Below, one piece after another: positions 52,589-61,510 of a stretch of 64,000 nt of DNA. How positions within the stretch are numbered: the first letter of the stretch is position 1; the number at the start of each line of letters is the position of its first letter. The stretch is from NCBI GenBank assembly GCA_963843745.1, contig CAWJLP010000013.1, positions 1 through 64,000 on the forward strand. Direction: 5' to 3'. Made by a program: the position numbers and the translations under genes. Below the pieces are notes generated by a model. That model was given only the letters and a program-made list of their open reading frames with translations, ran no database searches and was not told the DNA's origin. Origin of the DNA: Trebonia sp963843745. Lineage in GTDB: Bacteria > Actinomycetota > Actinomycetes > Streptosporangiales > Streptosporangiaceae.

Positions 52589-52640
52589 GGGGAGAGTTTC
52601 TCGCCGGTGTTCCGCAGGACTTCCGGCGAAAACTCTCCCC
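52589..52640. terminator. Long hairpin between adk and map
   Basis: The left arm at 52589-52607 (GGGGAGAGTTT, then TCGCCGG) pairs with 52623-52640 (CCGGCGA, then AAACTCTCCCC), with one bulged base, around a 15-base loop. It lies 18 bp after the adk stop and about 50 bp before map on the minus strand. It may terminate or attenuate the secY-adk transcript ahead of map. Confidence 0.65.
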
Positions 52641-52657
52641 AAGCCAAGCGACCCCAC

Positions 52658-53311
52658 TCAGCGCATGTACGGGCCAAGCGCGGCAAGGCCGCGCGAGGTA
52701 ACTTCCTCAACGGGCCCGGTGGCATCGATACCGACGAGGATGCCCTCGTCCGCGTAGAAGGCGACCAGCGGCGACGTCTGGCTGTTGTACACCTCGACGC
52801 GGTGCCGAATCACATCTTCCTGGTCATCGTCGCGCTGGAACAGCTCGCCGCCGCAGTCGTCGCAGATGCCGTCCCGCGCCGGCGGGTCGTACAGCAGGTG
52901 CCAGACCCGCTCGCAGCGGCGGCAGGTGCGGCGGCCGGACAGCCGGCGGACCACCTCGTCCTCGTCCACGATCAGCTCAAGCACGACGGTCAGCTTGGTT
53001 TCCAGCTCGGCGAGCATCTTCTTCAGCGTCTCGGCCTGCGGGACGTTCCGCGGGAAGCCGTCCAGCAGGAAGCCGGCCTGCGCGTCGTCCTCCGCCAGCC
53101 GATCGCGCACCATCGCGACGGTGACCTCATCCGGGACGAGGTCACCGCGGTCCATGTACTCCTTGGCCTGCACGCCGAGGTCGGTATTGTGCGTGACGTT
53201 GTGCCGGAAGATGTCCCCTGTCGAGATGCGCGGGATCGCCAGATGGGATGCGATGAAGTGGGCCTGGGTCCCTTTGCCCGCTCCGGGTGGCCCGACAAGG
53301 ACGATGCGCAC
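52658..53311 (-). CDS. adk: Adenylate kinase, zinc-type lid
   Basis: 217 residues. The P-loop is VGPPGAGKGTQA, with ISTGDIFRH and LDGFPRNVPQAE in the core. The LID carries four cysteines (CRRC and, 17 residues on, CDDC) that would bind zinc. It catalyses 2 ADP to ATP plus AMP. Its start overlaps the secY stop by one base. Confidence 0.98.
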   Translation of the reverse strand: MRIVLVGPPGAGKGTQAHFIASHLAIPRISTGDIFRHNVTHNTDLGVQAKEYMDRGDLVPDEVTVAMVRDRLAEDDAQAGFLLDGFPRNVPQAETLKKMLAELETKLTVVLELIVDEDEVVRRLSGRRTCRRCERVWHLLYDPPARDGICDDCGGELFQRDDDQEDVIRHRVEVYNSQTSPLVAFYADEGILVGIDATGPVEEVTSRGLAALGPYMR

Positions 53312-54654
53312 TATCGCAAGAAACCCTCATAGTTACGCTGCTGCAGCTGGCTCTCGATCTGCTTGACCGTGTCCAGGCCAACGCCGACCATGATGAGCAG
53401 GCTCACGCCGCTGAACGGGAACTGATTGCCCACGCCAATCGCGGCGAGCGCTACCAGCGGGAAGAGGGCGACGGCGCCCAGGTACATCGACCCAGGGGTG
53501 GTGAGCCGGCTGAGCACGTATCCGAGGTACTCGGCGGTCGGCCGCCCCGGTCTGATGCCGGGGATGAAGCCGCCGTACTTCTTCATGTTGTCGGCGACCT
53601 CGGTCGGGTTGAACGTGATCGACACGTAGAAGAAGGTGAACGCGATGATCAGCAAGAAGAAGGCCAACATGTAGACCCACATGGTCGACAGGGCGTTCGA
53701 GGTACCGATCTCCAGGTAGCGCTGCGTGAACGAGACCCAGCCCTGCGGACGGTTGCTGCTGCCGAACAGCGACACCGCGAGCTGCGGGATGTACAGCAGG
53801 CTCGAGGCGAAGATGACAGGGATGACGCCCGCCTGGTTCACCTTCATCGGGATGTAGGTGGACGTGCCGCCGTACATCCGGCGCCCGACCATGCGTTTGG
53901 CGTACTGCACGGGGATGCGCCGCTGCGCCTGCTCCATGAACACGATGCCCGTGACGACCACGAACACGACGGCGACGGACAGCAGCGCGATGAACGCCTG
54001 CCTGGTTTGGTAGATGGTCAGCAGCTCGCCGGGGATGACGGCGATGACCTGCGTGAAGATCATGACCGACATGCCGTTGCCGACACCGCGGTCGGTGATC
54101 AGCTCGCCCATCCACATGATCACCGCGGTGCCCGCCACCATCGTGATCACCATCGTGGCGATACGGAACGGCGACGCGTCCGGGATGATCGGGTTGAGCG
54201 TCGACGTGCACGCGGACGACTGGAACAGGGTGCCGCTGCGGGCGAGCTCGATGTACCCGGTGGACTGCAGGACCGCCAGGCCGATGGTCAGGTACCTGGT
54301 GTACTGGGTGATCTTGGCCTGGCCGGCCTGGCCCTCGTTCTTGAGGGTCTCAAGCCGCGGGATCACCACCGTGAGCAGCTGCAAGATGATGCTCGCGGTG
54401 ATGTAGGGCATGATGCCGAGCGCGAACACCGACATGTACTTCAGCGCGTTGCCGCTGAGCAGGTCGACGATCGCGTACACGTTCGCGGCGCCGCTCTTCG
54501 ACGCGAGGTTCGCGCAGTAGGACACGTTCTTCTCGCTGATGCCCGGGGCGGGCAGCGACGAGCCGAACCTGAACAGGGCGATGATGCCCAGTGTGAACAG
54601 CAGCTTCTTACGCAGGTCGGGCGTTCGGAACGCCCGGATGAACGCGGTCAGCAT
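53311..54654 (-). CDS. secY: Preprotein translocase subunit SecY
   Basis: 447 residues with ten membrane spans, the channel of the Sec system. SLPAPGIS, LSGNALKYMSVFALGIMPYI, GELITDRGVGNGMS and IPGIRPGRPTAEYL are family signatures. It is followed directly by adk. A candidate promoter lies about 50 bp upstream. Confidence 0.99.
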   Translation of the reverse strand: MLTAFIRAFRTPDLRKKLLFTLGIIALFRFGSSLPAPGISEKNVSYCANLASKSGAANVYAIVDLLSGNALKYMSVFALGIMPYITASIILQLLTVVIPRLETLKNEGQAGQAKITQYTRYLTIGLAVLQSTGYIELARSGTLFQSSACTSTLNPIIPDASPFRIATMVITMVAGTAVIMWMGELITDRGVGNGMSVMIFTQVIAVIPGELLTIYQTRQAFIALLSVAVVFVVVTGIVFMEQAQRRIPVQYAKRMVGRRMYGGTSTYIPMKVNQAGVIPVIFASSLLYIPQLAVSLFGSSNRPQGWVSFTQRYLEIGTSNALSTMWVYMLAFFLLIIAFTFFYVSITFNPTEVADNMKKYGGFIPGIRPGRPTAEYLGYVLSRLTTPGSMYLGAVALFPLVALAAIGVGNQFPFSGVSLLIMVGVGLDTVKQIESQLQQRNYEGFLR

Positions 54655-54701
54655 GCGTGATCCCTCTTCATCGGCGGAACCTGCGTTTCAGCGGCTTCCG
54701 T

Positions 54702-54736
54702 ATACTACCCGCAGGCCCGGCCGACGAGCTAGCTCG
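54702..54736 (-). promoter_or_regulatory. Candidate secY promoter region with palindrome
   Basis: On the minus strand TAGTAT (complement of 54702-54707) resembles a -10 box about 50 bp before secY. CGAGCTAGCTCG, a perfect 12-bp palindrome, lies at 54725-54736 in the -35 region. The 153-bp rplO-secY gap is the longest in this part of the cluster, which supports an internal promoter. Confidence 0.3.
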
Positions 54737-54807
54737 CGAGGACGCCAGAGGCGCCCCCGGGACGAGCCAGCGTTGGGTGCGGGACATGATCAACCTAAGA
54801 GCTCTGC

Positions 54808-55251
54808 CTAGCCGAGCAGCGTGACCGTTCCGCCCGCCGCCTCGATCTTCTGGCGGGCCGACTTCGAGACGGCGTGCGCGCTCAGGCGCAGCGCCACGGT
54901 CAGCTCTCCGGTACCGAGCACCTTGACTAGTTCGCCACGGCGCACCGCGCCGTTGGCGGACAGGTTCTCCGGCGTCACGTCACCGCCCGACGGGTACAGC
55001 TCCGCGAGCCGCCCGACGTTCACGACCTGGTAAGTGGTCTTGAACGGCGCGTTGGAGAAGCCCTTGAGCTTCGGGATGCGGCGGGACATGGGCATCTGGC
55101 CGCCCTCGAAGCCCGCCGGCACCTGGGTCCTTGCCTTGGTGCCCTTGGTACCGCGGCCAGCGGTCTTGCCCTTGGATCCCTCGCCGCGGCCTACCCGCGT
55201 CTTGCCCCTGTGGGCACCGGGAGCCGGCCGCAGATCGTGCAGCTTCAGCAT
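54808..55251 (-). CDS. rplO: Ribosomal protein L15 (uL15)
   Basis: 147 residues. LHDLRPAPGAHRGKTRVGRG and GSKGKTAGRGTKGTKAR form the Gly/Arg-rich N-terminal arm that runs into 23S rRNA, and FEGGQMPMSRRIPKLKGF is the family core. It follows rpmD by 3 bp. Confidence 0.98.
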   Translation of the reverse strand: MLKLHDLRPAPGAHRGKTRVGRGEGSKGKTAGRGTKGTKARTQVPAGFEGGQMPMSRRIPKLKGFSNAPFKTTYQVVNVGRLAELYPSGGDVTPENLSANGAVRRGELVKVLGTGELTVALRLSAHAVSKSARQKIEAAGGTVTLLG

Positions 55252-55254
55252 TGC

Positions 55255-55437
55255 CTAGTCCACTTCCTCTACCTTGACCAGGTGGCGGACAACCTGGATC
55301 ATGCCGCGGAACTCCGGGCGATCCGGCTTGACCACCGTCTGGCCGATCCGGCGCAGGCCGAGCGAGCGCAGTGAGTCGCGCTGCACGCTGGTCCCGCCGA
55401 TCTTCGACTTGACCTGGGTCACCTTGAGCTGGGCCAT
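55255..55437 (-). CDS. rpmD: Ribosomal protein L30 (uL30)
   Basis: 60 residues from the ATG at 55437 (MAQLKVTQVKSKIGGTSVQR). SLRSLGLRRIGQTVV and MIQVVRHLVKVEEVD complete the fold. Its start lies 1 bp beyond the rpsE stop, so the longer frame inside rpsE was rejected. Confidence 0.97.
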   Translation of the reverse strand: MAQLKVTQVKSKIGGTSVQRDSLRSLGLRRIGQTVVKPDRPEFRGMIQVVRHLVKVEEVD

Positions 55438-55438
55438 C

Positions 55439-56047
55439 TCACACCCCAGCCCCGCTGGCCGCGGCACGCGCCTGCAGCATCGCCTTCGGCGCCACGTGCT
55501 CGATCGGCAGGCCGCGCTTGGCGGCGATCTCCTCGGGACGGCTCAGCCCCTTGAGCGCCGCCACGGTGGCGTGCACCACGTTGATCGGGTTGGACGAGCC
55601 TTGCGACTTCGACAGCACGTCGCCGATGCCGGCGCACTCGAGCACGGCGCGCACCGGGCCGCCGGCGATGACGCCGGTACCCGGGCTGGCCGGCTTGAGC
55701 AGCACCACGCCGGCCGCCGCCTCACCCGTCACGGTGTGCGGGATCGTGGTGGCGATCCGAGGCACCCGGAAGAAGTGCTTCTTGGCCTCTTCGACGCCCT
55801 TGGCGATCGCCGCGGGCACCTCCTTGGCCTTGCCGTAGCCAACACCGACCATGCCGTTGCCGTCGCCGACCACGACCAGGGCGGTGAAGCTGAACCTGCG
55901 GCCACCCTTGACGACCTTGGCCACGCGGTTGATCGCGACCACTCGCTCCAGGTAGACGTTCTGCTTCTCGGCCTGACCGCCGCGGCGGTCGTCGCGGCGC
56001 TCACGCCGCTCACCGCCGCCGCCGCCGCGCCGCGGAGCTCCTGGCAT
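55439..56047 (-). CDS. rpsE: Ribosomal protein S5 (uS5)
   Basis: 202 residues. An Arg/Gly-rich leader (RRGGGGGERRERRDDRRGG) precedes the conserved domain (LERVVAINRVAKVVKGGRRF, GVGYGKAKEVPAAI, SSNPINVVHATVAALKGL). S5 affects decoding accuracy. It lies 22 bp after rplR. Confidence 0.99.
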   Translation of the reverse strand: MPGAPRRGGGGGERRERRDDRRGGQAEKQNVYLERVVAINRVAKVVKGGRRFSFTALVVVGDGNGMVGVGYGKAKEVPAAIAKGVEEAKKHFFRVPRIATTIPHTVTGEAAAGVVLLKPASPGTGVIAGGPVRAVLECAGIGDVLSKSQGSSNPINVVHATVAALKGLSRPEEIAAKRGLPIEHVAPKAMLQARAAASGAGV

Positions 56048-56069
56048 TAGCTTTCCTTCCTATTACTAA

Positions 56070-56486
56070 TCACAGCGTCAGCCCGGCTTCCCGCGCGCCG
56101 TCCGCGAGGGCGGCGACGCGGCCGTGGTACTTGTAGCCGCCGCGGTCGAAGACCACCGCGGTAATGCCCGCGGTCTTCGCCCGCTCGGCGATGAGCGCGC
56201 CGACCAGCTTGGCCTTGGCCGTCTTGTCTCCCGTCGCCGACCTGACGGCCGGGTCCATGGTGGAGGCGGACGCCAGGGTGCGGCCGACGGTGTCGTCCAC
56301 GATCTGCACGACGATGTGCCGCGCGGACCGGTTCACTACCAGCCGCGGCCGGACGGCGCTGCCGATGACCTTCTTGCGCACCCGCAGGTGACGCCGGACG
56401 CGGGCGCGGGTCTTCGTCGCCGTGCGCGGCCCCACCCGCCCGGTGGCGTACTCGCGCGACGACCTCTTGGCCTTCGTACCAGCCAT
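56070..56486 (-). CDS. rplR: Ribosomal protein L18 (uL18)
   Basis: 138 residues. RVRRHLRVRKKVIGSAVRPR, VNRSARHIVVQIVDD, ASASTMDPAV and the C-terminal FDRGGYKYHGRVAALADGAR are L18 hallmarks. It binds 5S rRNA. The first 20 residues are a basic extension. Confidence 0.98.
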   Translation of the reverse strand: MAGTKAKRSSREYATGRVGPRTATKTRARVRRHLRVRKKVIGSAVRPRLVVNRSARHIVVQIVDDTVGRTLASASTMDPAVRSATGDKTAKAKLVGALIAERAKTAGITAVVFDRGGYKYHGRVAALADGAREAGLTL

Positions 56487-56488
56487 GA

Positions 56489-57025
56489 CTACTTACCAGC
56501 CTTCCCGACCTTGCGCCGGATCACTTCGCCCTGGTACCGCACGCCCTTGGCCTTGTACGGGTCGGGCTTGCGCAGCTTGCGAATCCGCGCCGCGGTCTCG
56601 CCCACCAGCTGCTTGTCGATGCCCTCGACGACGAACCTGGTCGGCGCCTCGACCCGGAAGGTGATCCCCTCCGGCGGCGTGATGACCACCGGGTGGCTGA
56701 AACCGAGCGAGAACTCGAGGTCCTTGCCCTTGGCCTGCACGCGGTAACCGACGCCGACGATCTCCAGGGTCTTGCTGTAACCCTCGGTCACGCCGGCGAC
56801 CATGTTGTAGATCAGCGTGCGGGACAGACCGTGCAGCGCGCGGACCTTGCCCTCGTCGTTGGGCCTGGTGACCCGGATGACACCGTCCTCCTGGACCACG
56901 CTGATCGGCTCGGCGATGGTGAGGTTCAGGGCGCCCTTGGGCCCCTTGACACTGACCGCCTGGCCGTCGATGGCCACGTCCACTCCGCTCGGGATGGGAA
57001 TGGGGAGTCGTCCGATTCGTGACAT
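56489..57025 (-). CDS. rplF: Ribosomal protein L6 (uL6)
   Basis: 178 residues beginning MSRIGRLPIPIPSGVDVAID. It has VKGPKGAL, HGLSRTLIYNMVAGVTEGY and the C-terminal signature KPDPYKAKGVRYQGE. Located near the factor-binding site of the 50S subunit. It lies 18 bp after rpsH. Confidence 0.99.
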   Translation of the reverse strand: MSRIGRLPIPIPSGVDVAIDGQAVSVKGPKGALNLTIAEPISVVQEDGVIRVTRPNDEGKVRALHGLSRTLIYNMVAGVTEGYSKTLEIVGVGYRVQAKGKDLEFSLGFSHPVVITPPEGITFRVEAPTRFVVEGIDKQLVGETAARIRKLRKPDPYKAKGVRYQGEVIRRKVGKAGK

Positions 57026-57043
57026 GGTGGTTCCTCCCCTCCC

Positions 57044-57442
57044 TTACCAGACGTAGGCGAGGACTTCTCCGCCCACGCCGCTCTTCTTGGCCTGCCTGTC
57101 GGTCATCAGGCCGCCCGACGTCGAGATGATCGCGACGCCGAGCCCGCCGAGGACCCGCGGCAGGTTGTCCTTCTTCGCATACACCCGCAGACCGGGCTTG
57201 GAGACCCGCTTGATCCCGGCGATCGAGCGCTCCCTCGCGTTGCCGTACTTCAGCGAGATCACGAGGTTCTTGCCGACTTCGGCGTCTTCGACGCGCCACC
57301 CGGCGATGTAGCCCTCCTGCTCGAGGATCTCCGCGATGTGCGACTTGATCTTGGAAAAGGGCATGCCCACGGTGTCGTGATACGCCGAGTTGGCGTTGCG
57401 CAGACGAGTCAGCATGTCCGCGATCGGGTCTGTCATTGACAT
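57044..57442 (-). CDS. rpsH: Ribosomal protein S8 (uS8)
   Basis: 132 residues beginning MSMTDPIADMLTRLRNAN. ISTSGGLMTDRQAKKSGVGG is the conserved C-terminal segment. S8 is a central-domain assembly protein and in other bacteria the translational repressor of the spc operon. An in-frame ATG two codons later is also possible. Confidence 0.98.
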   Translation of the reverse strand: MSMTDPIADMLTRLRNANSAYHDTVGMPFSKIKSHIAEILEQEGYIAGWRVEDAEVGKNLVISLKYGNARERSIAGIKRVSKPGLRVYAKKDNLPRVLGGLGVAIISTSGGLMTDRQAKKSGVGGEVLAYVW

Positions 57443-57500
57443 GGCCGTTTTGGCCTTCCTCGCCGTGGTTTCCTTGGCCGGACCTGCGGCGTGTTGCTAG

Positions 57501-57686
57501 TTACCAGCTGGACTTGGTGATGCCCGGGAGCTCGCCCCGGTGCGCCATCGTGCGGAAGCAGATACGGCACAGGCCGAACTTCCGGTAGACGGCGCGCGGC
57601 CGGCCGCAGCGCGTGCACCGCGTGTAAGCGCGGACAGCGAACTTCGGCTTCCGGTTCGCCTTGGCGATCAGCGCTTTCTTCGCCAT
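57501..57686 (-). CDS. rpsN: Ribosomal protein S14, zinc (type Z) form
   Basis: 61 residues. The four zinc-binding cysteines are CTRC and CRIC, in TRCTRCGRPRAVYRKFGLCR. The short type Z form is normal in the spc operon of actinobacteria. Its ATG overlaps the rplE stop by one base. Confidence 0.98.
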   Translation of the reverse strand: MAKKALIAKANRKPKFAVRAYTRCTRCGRPRAVYRKFGLCRICFRTMAHRGELPGITKSSW

Positions 57687-58300
57687 TAGCGGTTCCTCCT
57701 TCCGCCCGCTGTCCTCAGTGCCTCGGCGGCCGCGGCCGACGCGTCCCTGAAGGGGAAGCCGAGCCGGCGCAGCAGCGCGCGGCCCTCGTCGTCGTTGGTC
57801 GCCGTGGTGACGATGGTGATGTCCATTCCCCGCTGCCGGTCCACCCGGTCCGGGTCGATCTCGGGGAACACGACCTGCTCAACGAGCCCGAACGTGTAGT
57901 TCCCCTGACCGTCGAACTGCCGGTCGGACAGGCCGCGGAAGTCACGGATGCGGGGCAGCGCGATCGACAGCAGCCGGTCGAGGAACTCCCACATCCGGTC
58001 GCCGCGCAGCGTCACGTGCGCGCCGATCGGCATGCCCTCGCGCAGCTTGAACTGGGCGATGGACTTCTTCGCCCGCGCCACGGCCGCCTTCTGGCCGGTG
58101 ATCGCGGCCAGGTCCCTGACGGCACCGTCGATCAGCTTCGCGTCCCGCGCGGCCTCGCCGACGCCCATGTTCACGACGATCTTGGTCAGCCTCGGGATCT
58201 GCATCACGTTGGCGTACCCGAACTCGTCCTTCATGGCCGGGGCGATCTCGCTCCGGTACTTCTCCTTGAGCCGGGGCCTGGCCTGCGCCTCGGTCGCCAT
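57686..58300 (-). CDS. rplE: Ribosomal protein L5 (uL5)
   Basis: 204 residues. PRLTKIVVNMGVGEAARDAK, FKLREGMPIGAHVTLRG and LPRIRDFRGLS with the later DITIVTTA are family signatures. It binds 5S rRNA. About 20 extra residues at the C-terminus are Ala/Arg-rich. Confidence 0.98.
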   Translation of the reverse strand: MATEAQARPRLKEKYRSEIAPAMKDEFGYANVMQIPRLTKIVVNMGVGEAARDAKLIDGAVRDLAAITGQKAAVARAKKSIAQFKLREGMPIGAHVTLRGDRMWEFLDRLLSIALPRIRDFRGLSDRQFDGQGNYTFGLVEQVVFPEIDPDRVDRQRGMDITIVTTATNDDEGRALLRRLGFPFRDASAAAAEALRTAGGRRNR

Positions 58301-58620
58301 CAGATTTCCTTCCCGCTCGGCCGCAGGACGCGGACCTTCGTGCCGTCTTCCTTGGTCAGGTAACCGACCCGCGCCGGACGCTGGGTCTCCGGGTCGACCA
58401 GCTGCACGTTGCTCACGTGGATCGACGCCTCCTGGGTGACGATGCCGCCTTCCTTGGCGCCGCGCACTCCCTGGTTGGTCACCTTCTTGTTCTTCTTGAT
58501 CATGTTCACGCCCTGCACGGTGACCCGGTTCTCCTTCGGGTGGGCCGCGATGACGGTCCCGGAAGCGCCCTTGTCCTTGCCGGCCGTGACCACCACGTGG
58601 TCACCCTTCTTGATCTTCAT
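58300..58620 (-). CDS. rplX: Ribosomal protein L24 (uL24)
   Basis: 106 residues from the ATG at 58620 (MKIKKGDHVVVTAGKDKGAS), which overlaps the rplN stop by one base. The KOW motif is GDHVVVTAGKDKGASGTV. L24 starts 50S assembly. A GTG one codon upstream is possible but less likely. Confidence 0.97.
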   Translation of the reverse strand: MKIKKGDHVVVTAGKDKGASGTVIAAHPKENRVTVQGVNMIKKNKKVTNQGVRGAKEGGIVTQEASIHVSNVQLVDPETQRPARVGYLTKEDGTKVRVLRPSGKEI

Positions 58621-58988
58621 CACAGCACCTCCGGCGCCAGCGAGATGATCCGCATGAACCGCTTCTCCCGCAGCTCCCGCCCCACCGGGCCGAAGATGCG
58701 GGTACCGCGCGGGTCCCCGCCGTCCCTGATCAGCACGGCGGCGTTCTCGTCGAACCGGATGTACGAACCGTCCGCGCGGCGGCGCTCCTTGCGGGTACGC
58801 ACCACGACCGCCTTGACGACGTCGCCCTTCTTGACGCCAGCCCCGGGCAGCGCGTCCTTAACGGTCGCCACGATGACGTCACCGATGCCCGCGTATCGCC
58901 GGCCGCTGCCGCCGAGCACGCGGATACACAAGATCTCCTTAGCACCCGTGTTGTCGGCGACTTTCAGCCGCGACTCCTGCTGGATCAC
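58620..58988 (-). CDS. rplN: Ribosomal protein L14 (uL14)
   Basis: 122 residues beginning MIQQESRLKVADNTGAKEIL. VKKGDVVKAVVVRTRKE, FDENAAVLIR and GTRIFGPVGRELREK are diagnostic. It forms an intersubunit bridge. It follows rpsQ by 48 bp. Confidence 0.99.
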   Translation of the reverse strand: MIQQESRLKVADNTGAKEILCIRVLGGSGRRYAGIGDVIVATVKDALPGAGVKKGDVVKAVVVRTRKERRRADGSYIRFDENAAVLIRDGGDPRGTRIFGPVGRELREKRFMRIISLAPEVL

Positions 58989-59036
58989 GTCAACTCCTGA
59001 TCGTCACGCCGGGGTTCTCGCCGGCGGTCGTCTTAC

Positions 59037-59336
59037 TTACTTGGCTCGCTCGAGGATCTCGGCCACCCGCCACCGCTTGGTCGCGGACAGCGGCCGGGTC
59101 TCCATCAGCAGCACACGGTCACCGACGTTGCACTCGTTCTGCTCGTCGTGGGCCTTGTACTTCTTGGTACGGCGCAGCACCTTGCCGTACTTAGGGTGCT
59201 TCACGCGGTCTTCCACCGCGACGACGACGGTCTTGTCCATCTTGTCGCTGACCACGTAGCCCTCGCGGGTCTTGCGGTAGCCGCGCGCCTCGGTCGCCTC
59301 CGCGGCCGTGGTCTCCTCGGCTGGTGTCGTGCTCAC
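59037..59336 (-). CDS. rpsQ: Ribosomal protein S17 (uS17)
   Basis: 99 residues with a GTG start. After a 20-residue Glu/Thr/Ala leader come RKTREGYVVSDKMDKTVVVA and HPKYGKVLRRTKKYKAHDE, the S17 OB-fold core. It overlaps the rpmC stop by one base. Confidence 0.98.
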   Translation of the reverse strand: MSTTPAEETTAAEATEARGYRKTREGYVVSDKMDKTVVVAVEDRVKHPKYGKVLRRTKKYKAHDEQNECNVGDRVLLMETRPLSATKRWRVAEILERAK

Positions 59337-59605
59337 TAGTCAGCGCTCCCCTCGGTGCTCGCCGCGACGTCCGCTGGTGCCTCGTCTTCGACGTCGATGA
59401 TGATGCCGAGCTCGCGCTCCCGCATCACGGTGTAGATGCGGGCGATCTCCTTGCGGACGGCACGCAGCCGGCCGTGGCTCTCCAGCTGGCCGGTAGCGCC
59501 CTGGAAGCGGAGGTTGAAGAGCTCCTCCTTGGCCTCGGCCAGCTTGCTGCTCAGCTCCTCTGGGCTGGAGGACCGCAGCTGCCCGGCGGTCAAGCCCGTA
59601 GCCAT
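59336..59605 (-). CDS. rpmC: Ribosomal protein L29 (uL29)
   Basis: 89 residues. LAEAKEELFNLRFQGATGQL and LRAVRKEIARIYTVMRERE are the two-helix core. About 20 acidic residues follow, slightly longer than usual. L29 lies by the exit tunnel where SRP and trigger factor dock. Confidence 0.97.
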   Translation of the reverse strand: MATGLTAGQLRSSSPEELSSKLAEAKEELFNLRFQGATGQLESHGRLRAVRKEIARIYTVMRERELGIIIDVEDEAPADVAASTEGSAD

Positions 59606-60024
59606 CAGCCTTCACCCATCTCTCGCTGCACGATCTTGCACTTCATCGGCAGTTTGTGGATCGCCCGCCGCAGCGCCTCGCGTGCGACAGGCTCCGTCAC
59701 TCCCGACAGCTCGAACATGACCCGGCCCGGCTTCACGTTGGCGATCCACCATTCCGGCGAACCCTTGCCGGAGCCCATTCGCGTCTCGGCCGGCTTCTTC
59801 GTCAGCGGGCGGTCCGGGTAGATGTTGATCCACACCTTGCCGCCACGCCTGATGTGCCGGGTCATCGCGATACGGGCCGCCTCGATCTGCCGGTTGGTCA
59901 CGTAGGCGTGCTCGAGGGCCTGAATCCCGTATTCCCCGAACGAAACCCTGGTGCCACCGGTGGCGGCACCGGTCCGGTGCGGACGGTGCTGCTTGCGGTG
60001 CGCGACCTTACGCGGAATCAGCAT
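59605..60024 (-). CDS. rplP: Ribosomal protein L16 (uL16)
   Basis: 139 residues beginning MLIPRKVAHRKQHRPHRTGA. RRGGKVWINIYPDRPLTKKP, ETRMGSGKGSPEWWIANVKP and EALRRAIHKLPMKCKIV are the signature regions. It helps shape the A site. Confidence 0.99.
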   Translation of the reverse strand: MLIPRKVAHRKQHRPHRTGAATGGTRVSFGEYGIQALEHAYVTNRQIEAARIAMTRHIRRGGKVWINIYPDRPLTKKPAETRMGSGKGSPEWWIANVKPGRVMFELSGVTEPVAREALRRAIHKLPMKCKIVQREMGEG

Positions 60025-60027
60025 TGA

Positions 60028-60848
<821 letters not shown>

Positions 60849-60849
<1 letters not shown>

Positions 60850-61199
60850 TAGCGGTTCCCTCCCTCGCTGTCGTCGGAGACGATGACCGTGATGTGGCTC
60901 GTCCGCTTGTTGATCCGGTAACCACGGCCCTGCGCGCGCGGCCGGAACCGCTTCAGCGTCGGCCCCTCGTCGACCCAAGCCCGGCGCACCCAGAGCATGC
61001 CCCGGTCGCGGCCGGCGACGTGGTCCGCGTTGGCGATCGCGCTGGCGAGCACCTTGCCAACCGGGTCGCTGGCACCCTGCGGGGAGAACTGCAGAATCGC
61101 CTGCGCCTCCTCGGCGGGCAGCCCGCGGATCAGGTCCACCACGCGGCGGGCCTTCCGTGGCGTGACGCGTACGTACCGCGCCTTAGCCCTGGCTTCCAT
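60849..61199 (-). CDS. rplV: Ribosomal protein L22 (uL22)
   Basis: 116 residues. ARYVRVTPRKARRVVDLIRG at the start and KRFRPRAQGRGYRINKRTSH in the tunnel loop are diagnostic. The loop reaches into the exit tunnel and affects macrolide action. Confidence 0.99.
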
Positions 61200-61219
61200 C
61201 GTGCGTTCCCTTTCCAGGC

Positions 61220-61498
61220 TTATCGCCGGCTACGCCGGTCGTCCTTGACATGGCTGCGGAATGTCCGCGTGGGCGCGAACTCGCCGAGCTTGTGCCCCAC
61301 CATCGATTCCGTGATGAACACGGGGATGTGCTTGCGGCCGTCGTGCACCGCGATCGTGTGCCCGAGCATCGCCGGGACGATCATGGACCGACGGGACCAC
61401 GTCTTGATTACGGTCTTGGTGCCCTTGTCGTTCTGCGTGTCCACCTTCTTCATCAGGTGGTCGTCGACGAAGGGCCCCTTCTTAAGGCTACGAGGCAT
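61220..61498 (-). CDS. rpsS: Ribosomal protein S19 (uS19)
   Basis: 92 residues, MPRSLKKGPFVDDHLMKKVD, then TWSRRSMIVPAMLGHTIAVH and GEFAPTRTFRSHVK. It binds the 16S 3' domain with S13. 12 bp after rplB. Confidence 0.99.
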   Translation of the reverse strand: MPRSLKKGPFVDDHLMKKVDTQNDKGTKTVIKTWSRRSMIVPAMLGHTIAVHDGRKHIPVFITESMVGHKLGEFAPTRTFRSHVKDDRRSRR

Positions 61499-61510
61499 GA
61501 ACGCTTGCTC

